Of a stretch of DNA of 64,000 bases, positions 35,031-48,825 are shown piece by piece (position 1 is the first letter of the stretch; each line of letters opens with the position of its first letter). Below the pieces are notes generated by a model. That model saw only the letters and a program-made list of their open reading frames with translations, was not told the origin of the DNA and made no database searches. Source of the DNA: Strongyloides papillosus (lineage: Eukaryota > Nematoda > Chromadorea > Rhabditida > Strongyloididae); assembly GCA_005656395.1 (NCBI GenBank), contig SRSI01000010.1, positions 434,001 through 498,000 of the forward strand, in the 5' to 3' direction. The position numbers were made by a program, and so were the translations under genes.

Positions 35031-38000
35031 ATGTACAAAGGTGGTCTTTATTTTTTTTGCCTAGTATTTTTATTCTCATGGCTATGTCATGGAGATGATA
35101 GTGGAAATAGTAAGCTACTTGATCTTTTTAATTGCTGATATATTTTTTTAGAAAAAAAATGTCCAAATGGATATGAACCATTAAGAGATAGTGAAAACGA
35201 TAATTTTGATAAATGTTTTAATATAAATTATCTTTTTACGAATACTTGGATAACATCTTTTCTCACTTGTTCTTCATCGGGAGGAAAAATGATAACACTT
35301 GACAGTAAGGAAGAGGTATTATTGGTTGATAAAATAATTAATCAACACGTTAAAAATGCTGTTAAAGCTTTTTTTGCTCCGAGTAATACCTTAAAACCTG
35401 GAATTTGGTATGGTGCTGGACAAACTTGTCCAGGAATGTATGATAATGATACTCCTATTCTTCGTTATGTTAATGGAACCTATTTAAATTCAAAAGATTT
35501 AAAAAAATCACTATATGATATCGAAGTTTACGAAAATTTAGAGGATGATAGTATTAAAAATAAAGAGAATGTTTGTGTGGTTTTATATTTATCAGGAACA
35601 GGTATTAAAAGTGAACTTAATGAACCATATTTTGTCATAGAAAGATGTACTAAAGAAAAGTTGACTGTTTGTGTAAAAGATGCTGAAATTTTTAATGTTG
35701 CTAGTGAAAGTTATTCAAAATATATTTCAAAAGATGATGGTTATAATTCAGATTATAGCGAAATATTTACAATGTCAAAAAAATATCCATGTGGGCTAAA
35801 TATTTTTTGGTGTCCAATAAATATAGTAGGTGAAGGAATTAAATGTTACGGCGTTGTTAGGCAACCAGTAGAATGGGAACATTCTAAAGAAATTTGTGCT
35901 ACATATTTAAATGGTGATTTAGCTTCATTTCATTCTAATAAAGAAGAAAACCATGTACAAGCAATTATCAAAGAGGCGGAGAAAGTATACAATTTTAAAA
36001 CAACTGGATTTTGGATAGGATTAAATAGAAAAAATGCTGAAAAATCATTAGAATGGTCGGACGAGTCTCCATTAAATTATTTAGGAAGATTTGCTTCATT
36101 TGACAGTATCAAAGAAGAAAACGAGCACAATGATGGTAATTGTTTTGTGATTAGAAAAATCTTTAACAGTACAAAATATGGATGGCATCGAATGAGATGT
36201 GATTCTCAGAATAGTTTTATTTGTGAAAAACCTGGTTACGGATATAATGCAAGTGCTTTTCAAATAAATTCTAAAAAATTTAAGCAATCTTATAATGATA
36301 AAGGATGTAATAAAGGTGAAAAATATTATAATGGTATGTGTTATACTTTATTTGGAATTGATAAAAGAGGCAAAAAAACTTTTAATGATGCCGAAAAAGA
36401 ATGTAAATTGAAAGATATGAGTTTAGTAAGTATCGTTGATGAATATGAACAAAATATGATTATATCAATGCTTCACAGTCTTCAAGAAGACGCATGGATT
36501 GGAATGTCAGTAAACGAAGGTACTTTGAGATGGTTAGACCAAGAATCTGTTAGATATACTAAATTTAGTCCAATTAATAGAATATATAAATCAAGTAGTG
36601 GATCATTTTATTTCACAAATGAAAATTCCTACGGTTTTCATGCAGATGGTTGTGTCTCAATTGATGGATCAAATCATATTGGTTATTGGAATGTAATTCC
36701 CTCAAAGCATCGAAATATTTCGTTTATAAATACAGGAAATAAAGCGATAGAAATAAGAACGAAAAAAGACTGTGGAAATACAAAATTAAGTTATATTTGT
36801 GAAAGGTATGCTATAAAAGAATATGAATCGAAAACTGAAAATGAGAATGCTGAACATCCATTATGTCATACAATGAAGGATGAAGAAATTAGTTTTTGTT
36901 ACATGAAAAATAATAAGAAATTGACAAGTAAATTAAATTTTGCTGATGCTAAACATTTATGTAATGAAATATTAGACTTAGAGATTTACCAAAAATTAAA
37001 TGATGATAATAAAAAAGTAGGATTCCTTCCAGTACCAGAAAATATTTTTGAATGGGCTTATTTAATTACTCATTCAGATATGAATGACTATGATTCATTT
37101 TGGCTTGGTATTCAATATTCAAATGAAAGAGGATTTTTTAGACATGATGGTGGAAGAATAAAGATGGGAATTTGGGGTCCAGATGAACCAAATTTACGTA
37201 AAGGAAATTGTGTAGTAGCAAAACTTCAAAATAATGGACCTCGTTGGTATATGAGTAGTTGTTACGATGAGCATGATACTATTTGTAAAATTGGGTATAG
37301 AAAAAAGAAACAACCGGAAATAAAAGTAAAATGTCCCGTTGGTAAAGAAAATTGGATTCTTGGAAAAACAAAATGTTATTATGTTGAGGATAATAATTCA
37401 AAGAAATTTCCAATAACTGATAATAATCATAACTGTTATCTTCATTACAATGCTACACTAGCTTCATTTCCTACAAAAGAAGATTTTCAAATGTTTACAG
37501 AATATGTACACCAAAATAAAGATTTCAATGATCGTTTATATATCGGTTTGACGCGTTTAAAATATGGAAAGTTTGCATGGAGTGATGGGTCACCAACAAA
37601 TTTTTTTAATTGGGATAAGAATGAACCATCTAGACCTGAATCATGGAAATTATCACACATTTTTGACACAAGGTGTACAGTCCTCCTTGTTTCTAAAGGG
37701 TACACTTGGGCTTCAGATTTTTGTAAACGTGATTATAATTATGTTTGTAGTGTCGATGTAGTTGATGTTAATGAAGTGGAATCAGATTTAGATGGCAGTG
37801 AAGAAAACATTCAGTCAACAACTATTTCAAATGAAAAAAAATTACCTAATGAAAATAAAAAAGAGGAAAATGAGAAAGACAGTTCTAAAAAAAGTGACAA
37901 AGATTCAAAGAATCAAAGTTATGCTAAATCATTCGTTACTTCTTTCTTTATCCTTCTAATATTAACAATGAGTGTTGGTGGAATACTTTATTATGTAAAG

Positions 38001-38072
38001 ATACGACAAGATAGATCCCGAAGGCGGGAAGCTTCACAAACTGTAAATTATCGTATTTTGGAAGCAGAATAA
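35031..38072 (+). CDS. Multi-C-type-lectin-domain transmembrane receptor, 999 aa
   Basis: The exons are 35031-35109 and 35152-38072, with a 42-nt intron; the first exon codes a signal peptide (MYKGGLYFFCLVFLFSWLCHG). Five lectin-like modules follow. A degenerate first unit (CPNGYEPL..) is followed by ones beginning CPINIVGEGIKCYG, CNKGEKYYNGMCYT, CHTMKDEEISFCYM and CPVGKENWILGKTKCYY. Most keep the WIG/WLG core and paired cysteines; unit 2 ends FICEK, unit 5 has WSDGSPTNFFNWDKNEPS with an EPS in place of the mannose-type EPN, and unit 4 has GPDEPN. A charged linker, one membrane helix (about SFVTSFFILLILTMSVGGILYYV) and a short basic tail close the protein. It resembles the mannose-receptor plan. 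The EPN-type sequence in unit 4 hints at calcium-dependent sugar binding; role unknown. Confidence 0.88.
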
Positions 38073-38633
38073 TAATTATTGATATTAATTATCTTATCTT
38101 ATAATATATTAATTTTACAATATTAACCTTTTTATTTGTACTATTTCATTGTTTATGAAAAACAATTTGGTTTATAAGTTTTTTTTTTAGTAGTGCACAG
38201 TCCTATACTTCATTTAAAAAATTTTTCCGCCTAAAATTTTAAAAACATTATTTTTTTTGAGTTTTAAGAATCTAAAAATATTATAATAATGTTTGAACAA
38301 ATATTAGTGTGGATGTAACAGATAATATTATTTATTTTTCATATAAATTTAAGATGAATCAGATACTATTGCTAGAAACGTATATATTTAAATAAACGAT
38401 TAAAATAAAAAATAAATATTAATTAATAAAAAAACAAAGTATCATTTCCGAATTTTTTAGATAATAATATTCATTGCTAAGGATGTAAACAATATTATTT
38501 CATCGAAAATTAAATTGTTTATAGTAAATTTACATTATTAAAAAACTAATAAATAATAATATTTATAATTTAATTTTATTATCATTATATTATACGTTTT
38601 TAGAAAATTACAAAATATATATCATATTATTTT
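38073..38633. other. Convergent intergenic region, no gene seen
   Basis: AT-rich spacer between the 3' ends of the lectin gene (+) and RSU1 (-). Confidence 0.55.
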
Positions 38634-39490
38634 TTAGCATGCCTTAATAGCTCCCACTCTACTTATTTTCTTGTCCTTATTTTGTTTTGGTGGAAAACCT
38701 CCAAGTGTACTAAGTTGAGTCGAATAAAATTGTCTATAATTTTCAGAGTTAATATAAGACATGAAACCTTTATTTCCACCATGAATTAAAGCATTGCGAA
38801 TGGATTCTATCCATGGATTTGATTCTACTCTAAGAACACGCTTTTCACCAAGTAAATCTAAAGCTCCTATTTCTGGAGGAATAACTTGAAGTCGATTGCC
38901 TTGGATATGAAGCTCTTTCAATTTTCTAAGCTGAGCTATTTGTGGTGGTAATTCAACTAAATCATTTTCACGAAGGCAAAGAACTTGAAGATTAGATAAT
39001 TCACAAATATCTGCTGGAAATGTTTCAAAGTCATTATCACCAAGGTATAAAGCACGTAGAGTCTTCATAAAAAAGAAATTTCCTGGTAGAGATGTTCCAG
39101 ACAAATTATTGTATGTCAAATCAAGAATCTCTATAGATGGGAAACTACCAAAACCTTTTGGGAGTTTGTCTAGTTTATTCATTCCAACATTTAATAATCT
39201 TAAATTTGGTAAAGAACTTAATTGATATGGCAATTCTTTAATTTGATTATTCCAAAGATTTAATTCAACTAATGATGTTAACTCACAGATTTCTGGGGGT
39301 ATTGATGTTAACTTGTTATGTGATAATGTTAGTCTCGTAATATTATCCATTGACACTATAAATAGTTAAAATAAAATTTTTGATTGTATAACTTACAGTT
39401 AATGTTTAATTCATAAAAAGATGTTATGCCACGATCAACGCATTCTACAACATCCCCATTACCATCATTATATTTTTCAATTTTTCCCAT
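38634..39490 (-). CDS. rsu-1: Ras suppressor protein 1 (RSU1), 271 aa
   Basis: The exons are 39490-39397 and 39355-38634, with a 41-nt intron; the split codon makes Leu in INLSMDN. The short N-terminal lead includes VDRGITSFYELN (human DRGISNMLDVN). Seven LRRs follow, with highly conserved strings LTLSHNKLTSIPPEI, LPKGFGSFPSIEILDLTYNNLSGTSLPGNFF, LRALYLGDND and LKELHIQGNRLQVIPPEIG, and the tail KKISR. RSU1 binds PINCH in the integrin-linked ILK-PINCH-parvin complex at adhesions and muscle attachment sites. Length matches the family (277 in human). Confidence 0.95.
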
Positions 39491-40093
39491 TCTTTATAAA
39501 GAATATTGGTCTTGGAAGCAAAAATTACGTATTTATTGGTATAAAAATTTGAAAACAGAAAAACAAAAAGAAATATTTGATTGTTAAAATGTGTGCACAA
39601 TTCTTGGTGAAGTTTAATCAAATCAATAAATAGATGTTGATGAGGGGGAAATAAAATTTTGCAAGATTTAAATATAACAACAGTGTTATCTTGACATTCA
39701 AAACAGAAAGGCAAAACTCTTAATATATAATAATAGTTTAGTATATCTTGTTAATAATATAATATTAATAAAATAACTAGCTAGAAGTTTCGTTATTTTT
39801 ATATATGTTTATTATACACACTATTTGTTAAAAGAAACAGTTGGCATTAGTGGCAAGCTATACAAAGATTATATATAGATGCTCTATGTTGATTATGATA
39901 TATTTGTGGGTGTAAAAGAAAGTTGAATATTTTAATTTTAATAAGAAGTTAAATATAAATAATATTATAGAATAAAGATATTGTTTATTTTTATAAAATA
40001 AAAATATTATAAGATCATTGATGTTATATATAAATTTATTATATTAATTAATTAATTCATTGTTGAGATTTTATAAGATTTGTTCACAAATAT
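39491..40093. other. Intergenic, no gene seen
   Basis: Upstream of RSU1 and downstream of the GPCR. The minus-strand open frame at 39445-39714 overlaps RSU1 exon 1 in another frame and lacks domain features. Confidence 0.45.
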
Positions 40094-41713
40094 TTATATA
40101 TTATATGGTAATTCTTTATTTTTCTTACTACTTCTCATGCGATCTATTGGACCTATATTAAAAAGTCCATAGATAAATGGGTTGATAACAGAGTTTAAAA
40201 CAATAAAACCATGGAGAAAGTGTAGTTTTTTTGATGTTTCTTCAAATACATTTGGAAACATATAACGTACAACACTCATAACGTTATATGGAAGCCAGCA
40301 AATAAAATATGCTGCAATAAGAAGAAAACTAACTTTTATAGCTCTAGATCTTGTAATTTTTGCATGATATGTAGTTGAATTAAAAATTGTTTTACCAACT
40401 TCAGGATTTTTTGAAAGAAGTTGTGAATCTGAAAAACTTTCCGTCAAACAATATTTATTTTTTTTAACTTGTACTTTGGAGTCATTTGGTGGTGATTTAC
40501 AAGAAGGTAAAACTGTAGAATATGTTGTAGTAAGATTTTTTTTTTCACTCTCAGTAACCGTTGGTGTTTTCTCATTCAATGGTGCTTGAATAAATTGTTT
40601 TTGAGCATCAGTTATATATGAACCTCCAGATATTTGATAAAATGTCTGTGTTTTCATTCCTCCTTTTTCATGACAAGATGTAGTTGATGGTTTAGAATTG
40701 AAATATACCCAAGAAGAAACAATAACGTAACACATCTATTAAATAAGTAATTATTTTACAACTTTATATTCAATGAGAATTATATTATACAAATATCAAT
40801 TAAAAGTTAATTTAATTCCTATATTTGTCTAAATATTGAAAAACAACCACACAATATGAATTTAATATTATACAGACAATTACAAATATATTTTTGTAGT
40901 TTTAATTTTTCTTAATATATTTTAATTTTCAAAACTTACAAAAATAATTGTTGCTGGTATCCAGAAAATACATAAAACGTGAAGAATTAAATAAGTACTT
41001 TCATTGCTCCTAATATTATTATATTCTTCTTGTAACTGTAAGTTATTTACTATAGATGTTGTATTTTCTTGGGCTTGAAGAAAAAGTTTGTTTTCTTGAA
41101 TTTGCCATATAGTTAAACATTGAGACCAATGATATTTTTCAAAAGCCATGTAATTCTTCCATACAGTAAATTGAGGAGAAGACAATATAATAGCAATCAC
41201 CCAAGCTAAAACTAACATATTTCGAGTTCTCCGGAGGCCAGTTTTAGAGGATAGATTTCTATGAGATGTTACTGAAAGAAGTCTATCGATTCCAATAACA
41301 ACAATAACATTAGACGATATTTGAAAACAAAAGCATGAAGGAATTTTATCAATTTGCATAAAAAATCTCCACCACGCCAATCATATGTTACTAACCAACA
41401 GACACGTGATGGAACATAGACAAATAGTACAAGGAGATCTGAATAATTTAAGTGTCTTTTAAGTATATCAAGTCTAGTTGTAGTGGTTCTTTCAAAATTC
41501 TATGTAAAATGAAATATATTATGATTAATTAATACTAACCTGTGTATATGCAGCAAGATTTAATGGACCACCAACCATAAACATCATTAAAAGATATCCT
41601 AATTCAACAAAATCTGATATGATAGGTTTTGGTGGAGTATCGAAGTAAGTTGAGTTAAAATTTCTATATACATTCATGACTATTGTTAAATTTGGTTGAA
41701 AAAATACTTTCAA
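40094..41713 (-). CDS. Rhodopsin-family GPCR, GnRH/AKH-receptor-like, with one frameshift
   Basis: The exons are 41713-41540, 41499-40940 and 40735-40094. Introns are 40 and 204 nt, and the second splits TM5 (WIPATIIF and CYVIVSSWVYF). The seven-helix pattern is clear: TM1 LGYLLMMFMVGGPLNLAAY; TM2 RHLNYSDLLVLFVYVPSRVCW; the TM3 end IGIDRLLSV in place of DRY; TM4 LAWVIAIILSSPQFTVW; TM6 FLLIAAYFICWLPYNVMSV; TM7 NSVINPFIYGLF with NPxxY. NYSD..VFVYVPSR is what I recall of nematode gnrr receptors. Exon 2 is 560 nt, one short of a multiple of three. The frame jumps at about 41321-41330, where a run of four T (coding strand) would need five. With this gap the frame is otherwise continuous for about 458 codons. 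ATG 41677 is an alternative start. Confidence 0.78.
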
Positions 41714-44700
41714 ATTTAAGGAAATTTTTTAAGCAACTATAATAACAAGCACTTTTATAATGTTGTAAACATTATAGAAATAACTAAAAAGATTAGTTCA
41801 ATAAAAACATTGTAAATTAAAAAGTTCAAAATTTCTTTTATAGTTTTTAGTTTTTTTTATTCTAACAGAACAAAGCACAAAAAACATTGATAATTAACAA
41901 TATATTGAAAGAAAATGATTTAATGAAAGTTGTTTATTTTATTTTGACATTAAATTTTTTATTCAAAATGTATATATATGTCATAATTTTTAAAATATGA
42001 AAGTATGTGATGCAAACTATGGCATTTTTTAAATATAATATTAGTTTTTGAAATACTTGTTATTAAGGAATATGAGATTAGTTTGATAGATAGGGGAAAA
42101 GGATAAGAAAATTATGGGTAATATGAGGATAGTTGTATTGAAATATATATAAACAATATTAATGATCAGTATCAATATGTAAGGGAAAGATATAATGAAT
42201 CAAAATTTATACCTTTATTTATTGATAAGAGAAAATGAATAAATTATTTTTTTTGATATTTTAACACAAAGTACAAAAAGAGCTTAATATATTTTTATTT
42301 AATTTCTACATAAATAGAAATTGATATTTAAAAATATGCACGTTTATTTTTAACCAATAACAATAAACTTTCATTTATATGATTTAATAATCGCCAAAAA
42401 CAAATAAATAAATAATATTTTTAAAGTTTTTTAGAAAACTAAAAATTGTAGTATCAAAATATAGAGAAAGAAATTTTTAATTGCTTCAAGATTATAATTG
42501 GGCAATATTCAAAGACAACTTTATGTAATAAATAATTTCATTTATATGGGCTAAATAAGTGATAAATTTTTGAACAAATAAAATTACTCATGATGGTCAT
42601 TAAAGAAGGAAATTTTTTACTAAATTATCAAGCTATACAGTACAATTTTAGTGATTAAAGCAATTTTTCCATCAAATTAAATTAAAAAGTGTTAAAAGTT
42701 AACACGTATTAATTTAATTCTATTATTTCTAAAAATGAATAGAATAAAATCTCAAATATAAATGAGAAATAATAAGTACTATGTTCCCCTCCTTATTACG
42801 TCATATTATTAATTAAACGATATCATAATAAGAAATTTTAGTTTACTAAAAAAGGAAATGTACAAATAGATTTGGTACAAATATATTAATAATAAAAGTT
42901 AGTATTATTTTTTATGTAAAACATATTTTTTTTCTAATTAATAAAATAGTCATGGTTCTTAATCACTTTATGTATTATAAATAATGGATTATTTTGTATA
43001 TCTTTTTAAGCTATCATACAAAAAACAAATGTTTTGGTATATAAATAATTTCCTATTAATTATACATTGTTAATTTTTATATTTGAAAAAAATTTATAAA
43101 ATATAAAAAGTAGTCTGTTATGTTTTGACATGAATATATAGCTTTAAAAAATTAAAAATTACACATCATTTGTATGCTTTGATTAATAAAAAGATGAAAA
43201 CGAATCTATGAAAAATCAAATTTTTAACATGTTTTTTCTAATTTTGCACATTAAAAATATTCGTCTATATAAAAAGTGTGCCAATTTATTACAAATAATA
43301 ATAACAACTTTTTTTAGTTAAAAAATTAAGTTACTAAACTTTTCTCTTTACATAGAAAGAATAATATGACATCAAAAAAATTACTGAGTTTTTATGTTCC
43401 TAAATTTTTATTTATATTAAAAATGTTAAAACAGTAAATATTAGCTATAGTAATACATAATAATTACATTTTTATATATTTTATAAATTATTATGAAAAA
43501 TGTTATGGAAAAAAATGAAATGCTTTAGGATTGATAACTATTTTCTATAAATACGAATGCATTTATTAAATTTAATTATATTAAATGTTAGAAAATATTA
43601 GAATATTAATAATAAAAGGGTTTTGATAAATTCCATTCGTTAATATGAAAAATTACTTTAAAAATATAAAGCGTTTTTTTTTCTTTAAAGGTGTACCATT
43701 CCATATTAAATTGGTTTTTAAAAATATGATAGAAAAATTAATTCAACAATAAAAATATTATATTTTAATATGCTATAAATGTTATTATTTCTTACAAAAT
43801 CTTATCTTAAAATTAAAAGTATAAAAATTTTCTATATGTGTGTGGTACTTGATAAATCATTTTTATAATTATAAGTATATAGACATATGTATATATCAAC
43901 TAACAGCTAGAAATTTTTAAATAACTGCCATAAATAACAAGATCAGTTTACAATTTTTGAATACATTAATTTTTAAATAATTTGTTAACAATTTATCCTT
44001 AATTTTGTTGTATCTATTTTCTTTAATACCTTTATTTTTTAATTAATAAAATTTACTTGTGAATAAAGTTTTTTTAGTAATATAACTTGATAGTTTTTAA
44101 ACATTTAAATTTAGTAAAAAAATATTTTCAAAGATTTAGAGGAAGTAATTTATTATTTTAAGTATCATAAATATGCAATTATCAATCAAGTGAGACAACA
44201 TTTTGTGTAAAAAAACAATGTTATGATATATTGGAGGAAAATATTTTTCAAGTTTAATGGTTATAACCTAATTTGTTTAATAAAATCACTTAATTTTTAT
44301 TTAAAATAGAATTGTTTAAAAAAATTATAAGCCTAACTTAAAAGTAACACTCTTGATATACCTGTTTAATAATTTTTTTCTATTTTATAAAAATGTTGCT
44401 TCTTTTTATCCATATTTAAAGTAGTTACAACCGATATTTTTAAAATGTTTTTATTTGATTATCCTCAAAGTATCTCTTTTTAATATTATCTTATTTACTA
44501 TTTAAGGGTACTAAATAATTTTTCAATATATGTTTAAATAGAAGATTATAAAACTCATTTAATAGTTAGTTAATTTCCTTAAAGATGTATGTTATAAAAA
44601 AATTGGTATTATTGTTATATTTATAGAATTATTTTTATTTACTAAATTTACTTAGGAAAACGACATTCTTTATATATATTTTTTATTATAGCCATATCAA

Positions 44701-45549
44701 ACATTTACATCCAAAAACGTTTCCGTTAACATACCCTTCTGTTGTAGTATAATTTATATATTTTTCACTCAATGATATGATATATATTCTTACTTCTTAT
44801 GAAATTACTTTTTATTAACTAGAAGCTTATGTAGGGATAAAAAATTGTTTCCTTTATTTATGTTTATTTAACCTATACACATATAGCTATTTTCTGTTGT
44901 ATTGTAATAAACTTACTGCAAATAAATATAATATGTTTGTTTTCTTTTTTAATTTTTAAGCCTCTTTTAAATAAAATTCGTTTACATCTATTTAGTAGAT
45001 TGGTAATTGTATGAAAAATTATCAAATTTAAAAATTTCAATTATCCTATTATCTTTTTAGTAGTTTTCTTGTGATTACATTCATATTATTTGGTAATAAA
45101 ACAGTAATTTTACAAAATATTTTTTGCTTTTATTAAGATAAAAATAAAAATTACTGATTTTCTAAATATTTTCTTTGTGAGTAATATAAAGAAAAGTTTT
45201 TAGTTTGATTTTTAAAAAAAATATTTTAAATTCATTAACAGTTACAATTCATTTATAAAAGTATAAATTAAAAGTATTAAAATGTTCTCTTGATATTATA
45301 TATAAAAAAAAAAACTTTTTATTTATTAAAAATACTAAGTAGGAAGCATTGAAACGAAAACATATTAGAATTATTCTAAAAGAACTATAATTGTAAAAGT
45401 TAATGTAGAATACGCTTCATAAAACTATTTTAGAGATTAGTAAAAAAGATTAATAATATACATTTTTTTATATTTAATATATTCATGGTCTTTTAAATTT
45501 TCTCTTTTAAAATGGTAATAATAAAATGGAAATATTTTAGGTATACAAA
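41714..45549. other. 3.8-kb intergenic region, no gene seen
   Basis: AT-rich spacer between the divergent GPCR and the arrestin-like copies. I found no coding frame, RNA gene or long repeat. Confidence 0.55.
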
Positions 45550-46825
45550 ATGCATTGTTTGATGAAAGCCAGTTGGGTTGGAGGGTTTTTTTAGCTCCTT
45601 TAAGTGGAAACTCCAAAAGGTATTTTATGTTTAAAATATAATGTCATATTACATTATCCAATTTTTTTCAGGTTTAGAGGATTGTTTTATTGACAATTGA
45701 TTCTTCAAATTCTTGTTATCGTACTGGGGAAACAATTACGAGGAAATTTTAAAATTATTTAAAGGAGTCGTTAAAAGTTAAATCCATATATATATCACTA
45801 CATGGTAAAGCAAAAACCAGTTGGCATGTTTGGGAGACAAGAACTCAAAGATATAATCGTGAACAAGTTAAACCTCAACTAAGAAGAGAACCATATCCTT
45901 TTGAGGCAGAAGAAATTTATATTGATGAAGAGTTGCAATTGTGTAATGAGTGTACTTTATCACCTGGAACTCACAGAAGATCATTTGAATTCCAATTCCT
46001 AATGATATACCTCCAAGTTTTGAAGGAACTGTTGGAAATATTAGATATTATATTAAAGCAAAAATTGTTAGGAATTGGAAATTAGATCATAATGTAAAAC
46101 ATATATTTCAATAGTTCCTTTTATGGATTTAAGTTGTAGTGAGAAAGCAAAAAAAGGTTTATTTAAAGATTTATTAAGAGAATTAGGATTTTTATGTTTT
46201 AATATGGTGCAATAAATATTAATATTAAATTAATCTAAAGCCGGTTTGTTTGCTGGTGAATTAATACCAGTCCATATAACATTAAATAATCAAGTACCAA
46301 AATAATATCAAAAGTTGATGTTAAACTTTTCGAAACAGTTCAATATATTGCTAAGAGAAAAGGTATTCAAATAGGAGAAAATAGAAATAATGAAAAAGAT
46401 AAAAGGTAGAAACAAGGGTTATAGTTAGCTTGACAGAAGAAGTGGATGTTCTACCACATACAGAACATAAATTTATAAAATCTATTCCAATTCCTCCAAT
46501 AACTCCATCGTTTAATACATGTAGTTGTATTCAAGTTAATTATTACGTCAAAGTAAAACTTTCATCTTCAAATAAATTTTTAAATTCAATTGCTGCTGAT
46601 GTACCGATATTAATAGGAACAGAACCAATAAGAAATGGTAATGAACAATTTTACAATTGTAATAAGAAATGTATGATTAAAAAAAAAGATAATGATGAAG
46701 AAAGAGAAAGTAAAGAAAAATCTAATCTTCCTTACACAATACGTGAAAATTTTTTTGGAAAGTCTCGTTTTGAAGATTTGGACGACAAAGATTACTATCC
46801 TAAATGTCTTTTTTACGAAAAATAA
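45550..46825 (+). pseudogene. Arrestin-domain (ARRDC-type) pseudogene, copy 1
   Basis: Translating piecewise gives an alpha-arrestin order. N domain: IVLLTIDSSNSCYRTGE, SIYISLHGKAKTSWHVWETR, CTLSPGTHRRSFEFQF, DIPPSFEGTVGNIRYYIKAK. C domain: AGLFAGELIPVHITLNNQ, then 46430-46825 with SLTEEVDVLPHTEHKFIKSIPIPP and DVPILIGTEPIRNG. The reading moves between all three frames: one in-frame TAA near 45750 plus frameshifts near 46000, 46100, 46205, 46300 and 46410. A possible first exon lies at 45550-45620. Alpha-arrestins act as adaptors for ubiquitin ligases and receptor trafficking. The number of breaks is higher than in other genes of this block, so real decay is more likely here. Confidence 0.75.
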
Positions 46826-47343
46826 TTTTTTTGAATAGTATTATTATTATCATATTTCTTCTATTAATAATAAAAAAAAAGACAATACAAGGAATGTTTC
46901 AAATATCATTATTGATACTTTTTATAGTTTACATTATAAATAAAACTAATATTTTTTCTATCTTGTAACTGTCTACAATACGAAACTGTACAAATTTGTC
47001 AAAAAATTTCATTCAATCAATGGTATCCAAGAATCAAATGTGAATAATACTTGAAAATGAATGTTATAATGGATGACGTAGTAGTAAGGGAAGAAAAAGA
47101 ATTTTTCTTTTTATGACTAATGAAATTATAATATGTAAAAGTTTTCTTAACAATACTCGCTTATTCATTTCTTACCGATAATGCCTTGATTTTATAATAA
47201 GAAATATACAAGTACAAAGGTGTTAACAGTTTGGTTGTGAAAAATATAAAAGAAGAAATATTTGGTTTACCATTACATAATTTTGATAATTTAAAATATT
47301 ATTTTATCTCTTACTTTTAGGTTTTTTTTAATTATCATTAATA
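46826..47343. other. Spacer between the two arrestin-like copies
   Basis: AT-rich, no coding pattern; should contain the upstream region of copy 2. Confidence 0.5.
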
Positions 47344-48421
47344 ATGTTAGCCGAAGTTGAACAAAAATATTCTTTTGAAATTTTATTGGATAATGAAGAT
47401 TCTAATGGTAACATTAAAAGAAGCCTTTATCCAGGTGAAGAAATAAAAGGATCAGTTCATGCTAAAATTGATAAACCAATAAAATTAGAAAAAGTATCGC
47501 TTGTACTTAATGGAATTTCTAAAGTTGGATTTAGTAAAAAAAAAGAAGATTATATTAACTGTGGAAATGATTATGATACAGATGCTTTTCAAAAATATGA
47601 AAGTTCTAAAGAGTTAGTTAAGAAAGAAGTAATTGTTTACAAAGGTAAGAAAAAGGAATTGTCAATTAATCCAGGTTCTTATAAATGGCCTTTTACATTC
47701 AAAACTGATAAGAAATGGCCCGCCAGTATTGTTGGATTAATGGGAAAGATTAAATATTACATAGTATTGAATGCTGATATTGTTGAGGAAACCAAGATTT
47801 AGTACTAAAAAGAAAGTAACTCTTTCATCATATGCTACTCATAAAGATGTTATTCCATTAAAAAAGAATTTTTAACAAAGACAGATTTTCCAATAACTCA
47901 ATATGTTGGTAAACCTAAGAAAGAAAATAAAAATATTTCTAGAATATCGTCTTACACGTAAATCTTACTATATGAATGATATTATCAATTATAAAATTAA
48001 ACTAACAAATAATACTCCATTAAAACTTGGAAAAGTTGTTGTTGCATTGAAACAAGATACTAGCTATGATGGTCTTAGACAAGATGAACATAGTGGAATG
48101 CCAGAACAGTTTAAACATACTAGACGAGTTGTTTTAGCATCTGTAACTGAAGACCTTCATCTAAGACAACCAGAAATTATAAAGCCGGGAACTACTGAAA
48201 TATCTTTTGAAGGCTCCTTAGAATTTAAAGATGCCAAACCCGATTTCAATTTCCAAAAAGGTAATATTGATACAAAAACAATAGTAACAGTTACTATACT
48301 TCCATCAGAAGGAGAACAATTCCCTTATCCAGCAGAATGTACTATACCAATATCAATTAAGAATATTCCCGATAAAACTTCAAATATTCCACCATTAAGT
48401 AAAAAGAAAATGTGTGGTTAA
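47344..48421 (+). pseudogene. Arrestin-domain (ARRDC-type) gene, copy 2, frame broken
   Basis: The start MLAEVEQKYSFEILLD at 47344 opens 152 clean codons covering the arrestin N domain (YPGEEIKGSVHAKIDKPIKL, NPGSYKWPFTFKTDKKWPAS, GKIKYYIVLNADI). From 47903 a second clean frame covers the C domain (RKSYYMNDIINYKIKLTNNTPLKLGKVVVALKQ, PEIIKPGTTEISFEG, YPAECTIPISIKN). Between them, coding continues (RFSTKKKVTLSSYATHKDVIPLKK, then LTKTDFPITQYVGKP) but needs two frameshifts near 47795 and 47873 and a third near 47925. No intron explains this. The arrestin core is otherwise well kept, so consensus error is as likely as decay. Tandem with copy 1, same strand. Confidence 0.75.
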
Positions 48422-48825
48422 GGATGTTTTTTGGTTGTCAAAAAAAAATAAAAGAAATTTTATATATTAAATTACTATCTTTCGTTTATAAAAATATATA
48501 TTGTTTACGTTTTTAAATAAATGAGTGAGAATACAGAAAAAGTATAATATATTTTAAAATAATTTGTGTTTCACACTTTAGCAAGGACATATGAAGTTTG
48601 AGAAAATATTATTAAGAGAAAATAGATTTGTTATTAATATTAGTCAAAGTAAAAATATAACATTTATTGAAATATGATTGATCCTTTAACATTCAAAGGT
48701 GTAAAGAATTAGGGAAACATTTTAAATTCTTCTTTTTAAATTTTAATAATGATAAATAGTTAAAATTAATTGCGATTTTATAAAAATTATATTTTATTTT
48801 AAATATTTTTTTCAGGCAAAAAATT
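48422..48825. other. Intergenic, no gene seen
   Basis: AT-rich spacer ending in a TTTTTTCAG acceptor-like site just before the channel start. Confidence 0.5.

Noticed and set aside
39445..39714. 89-codon minus-strand frame overlapping RSU1 exon 1
   Set aside because: It overlaps a well-supported exon in another frame and has no domain-like features.
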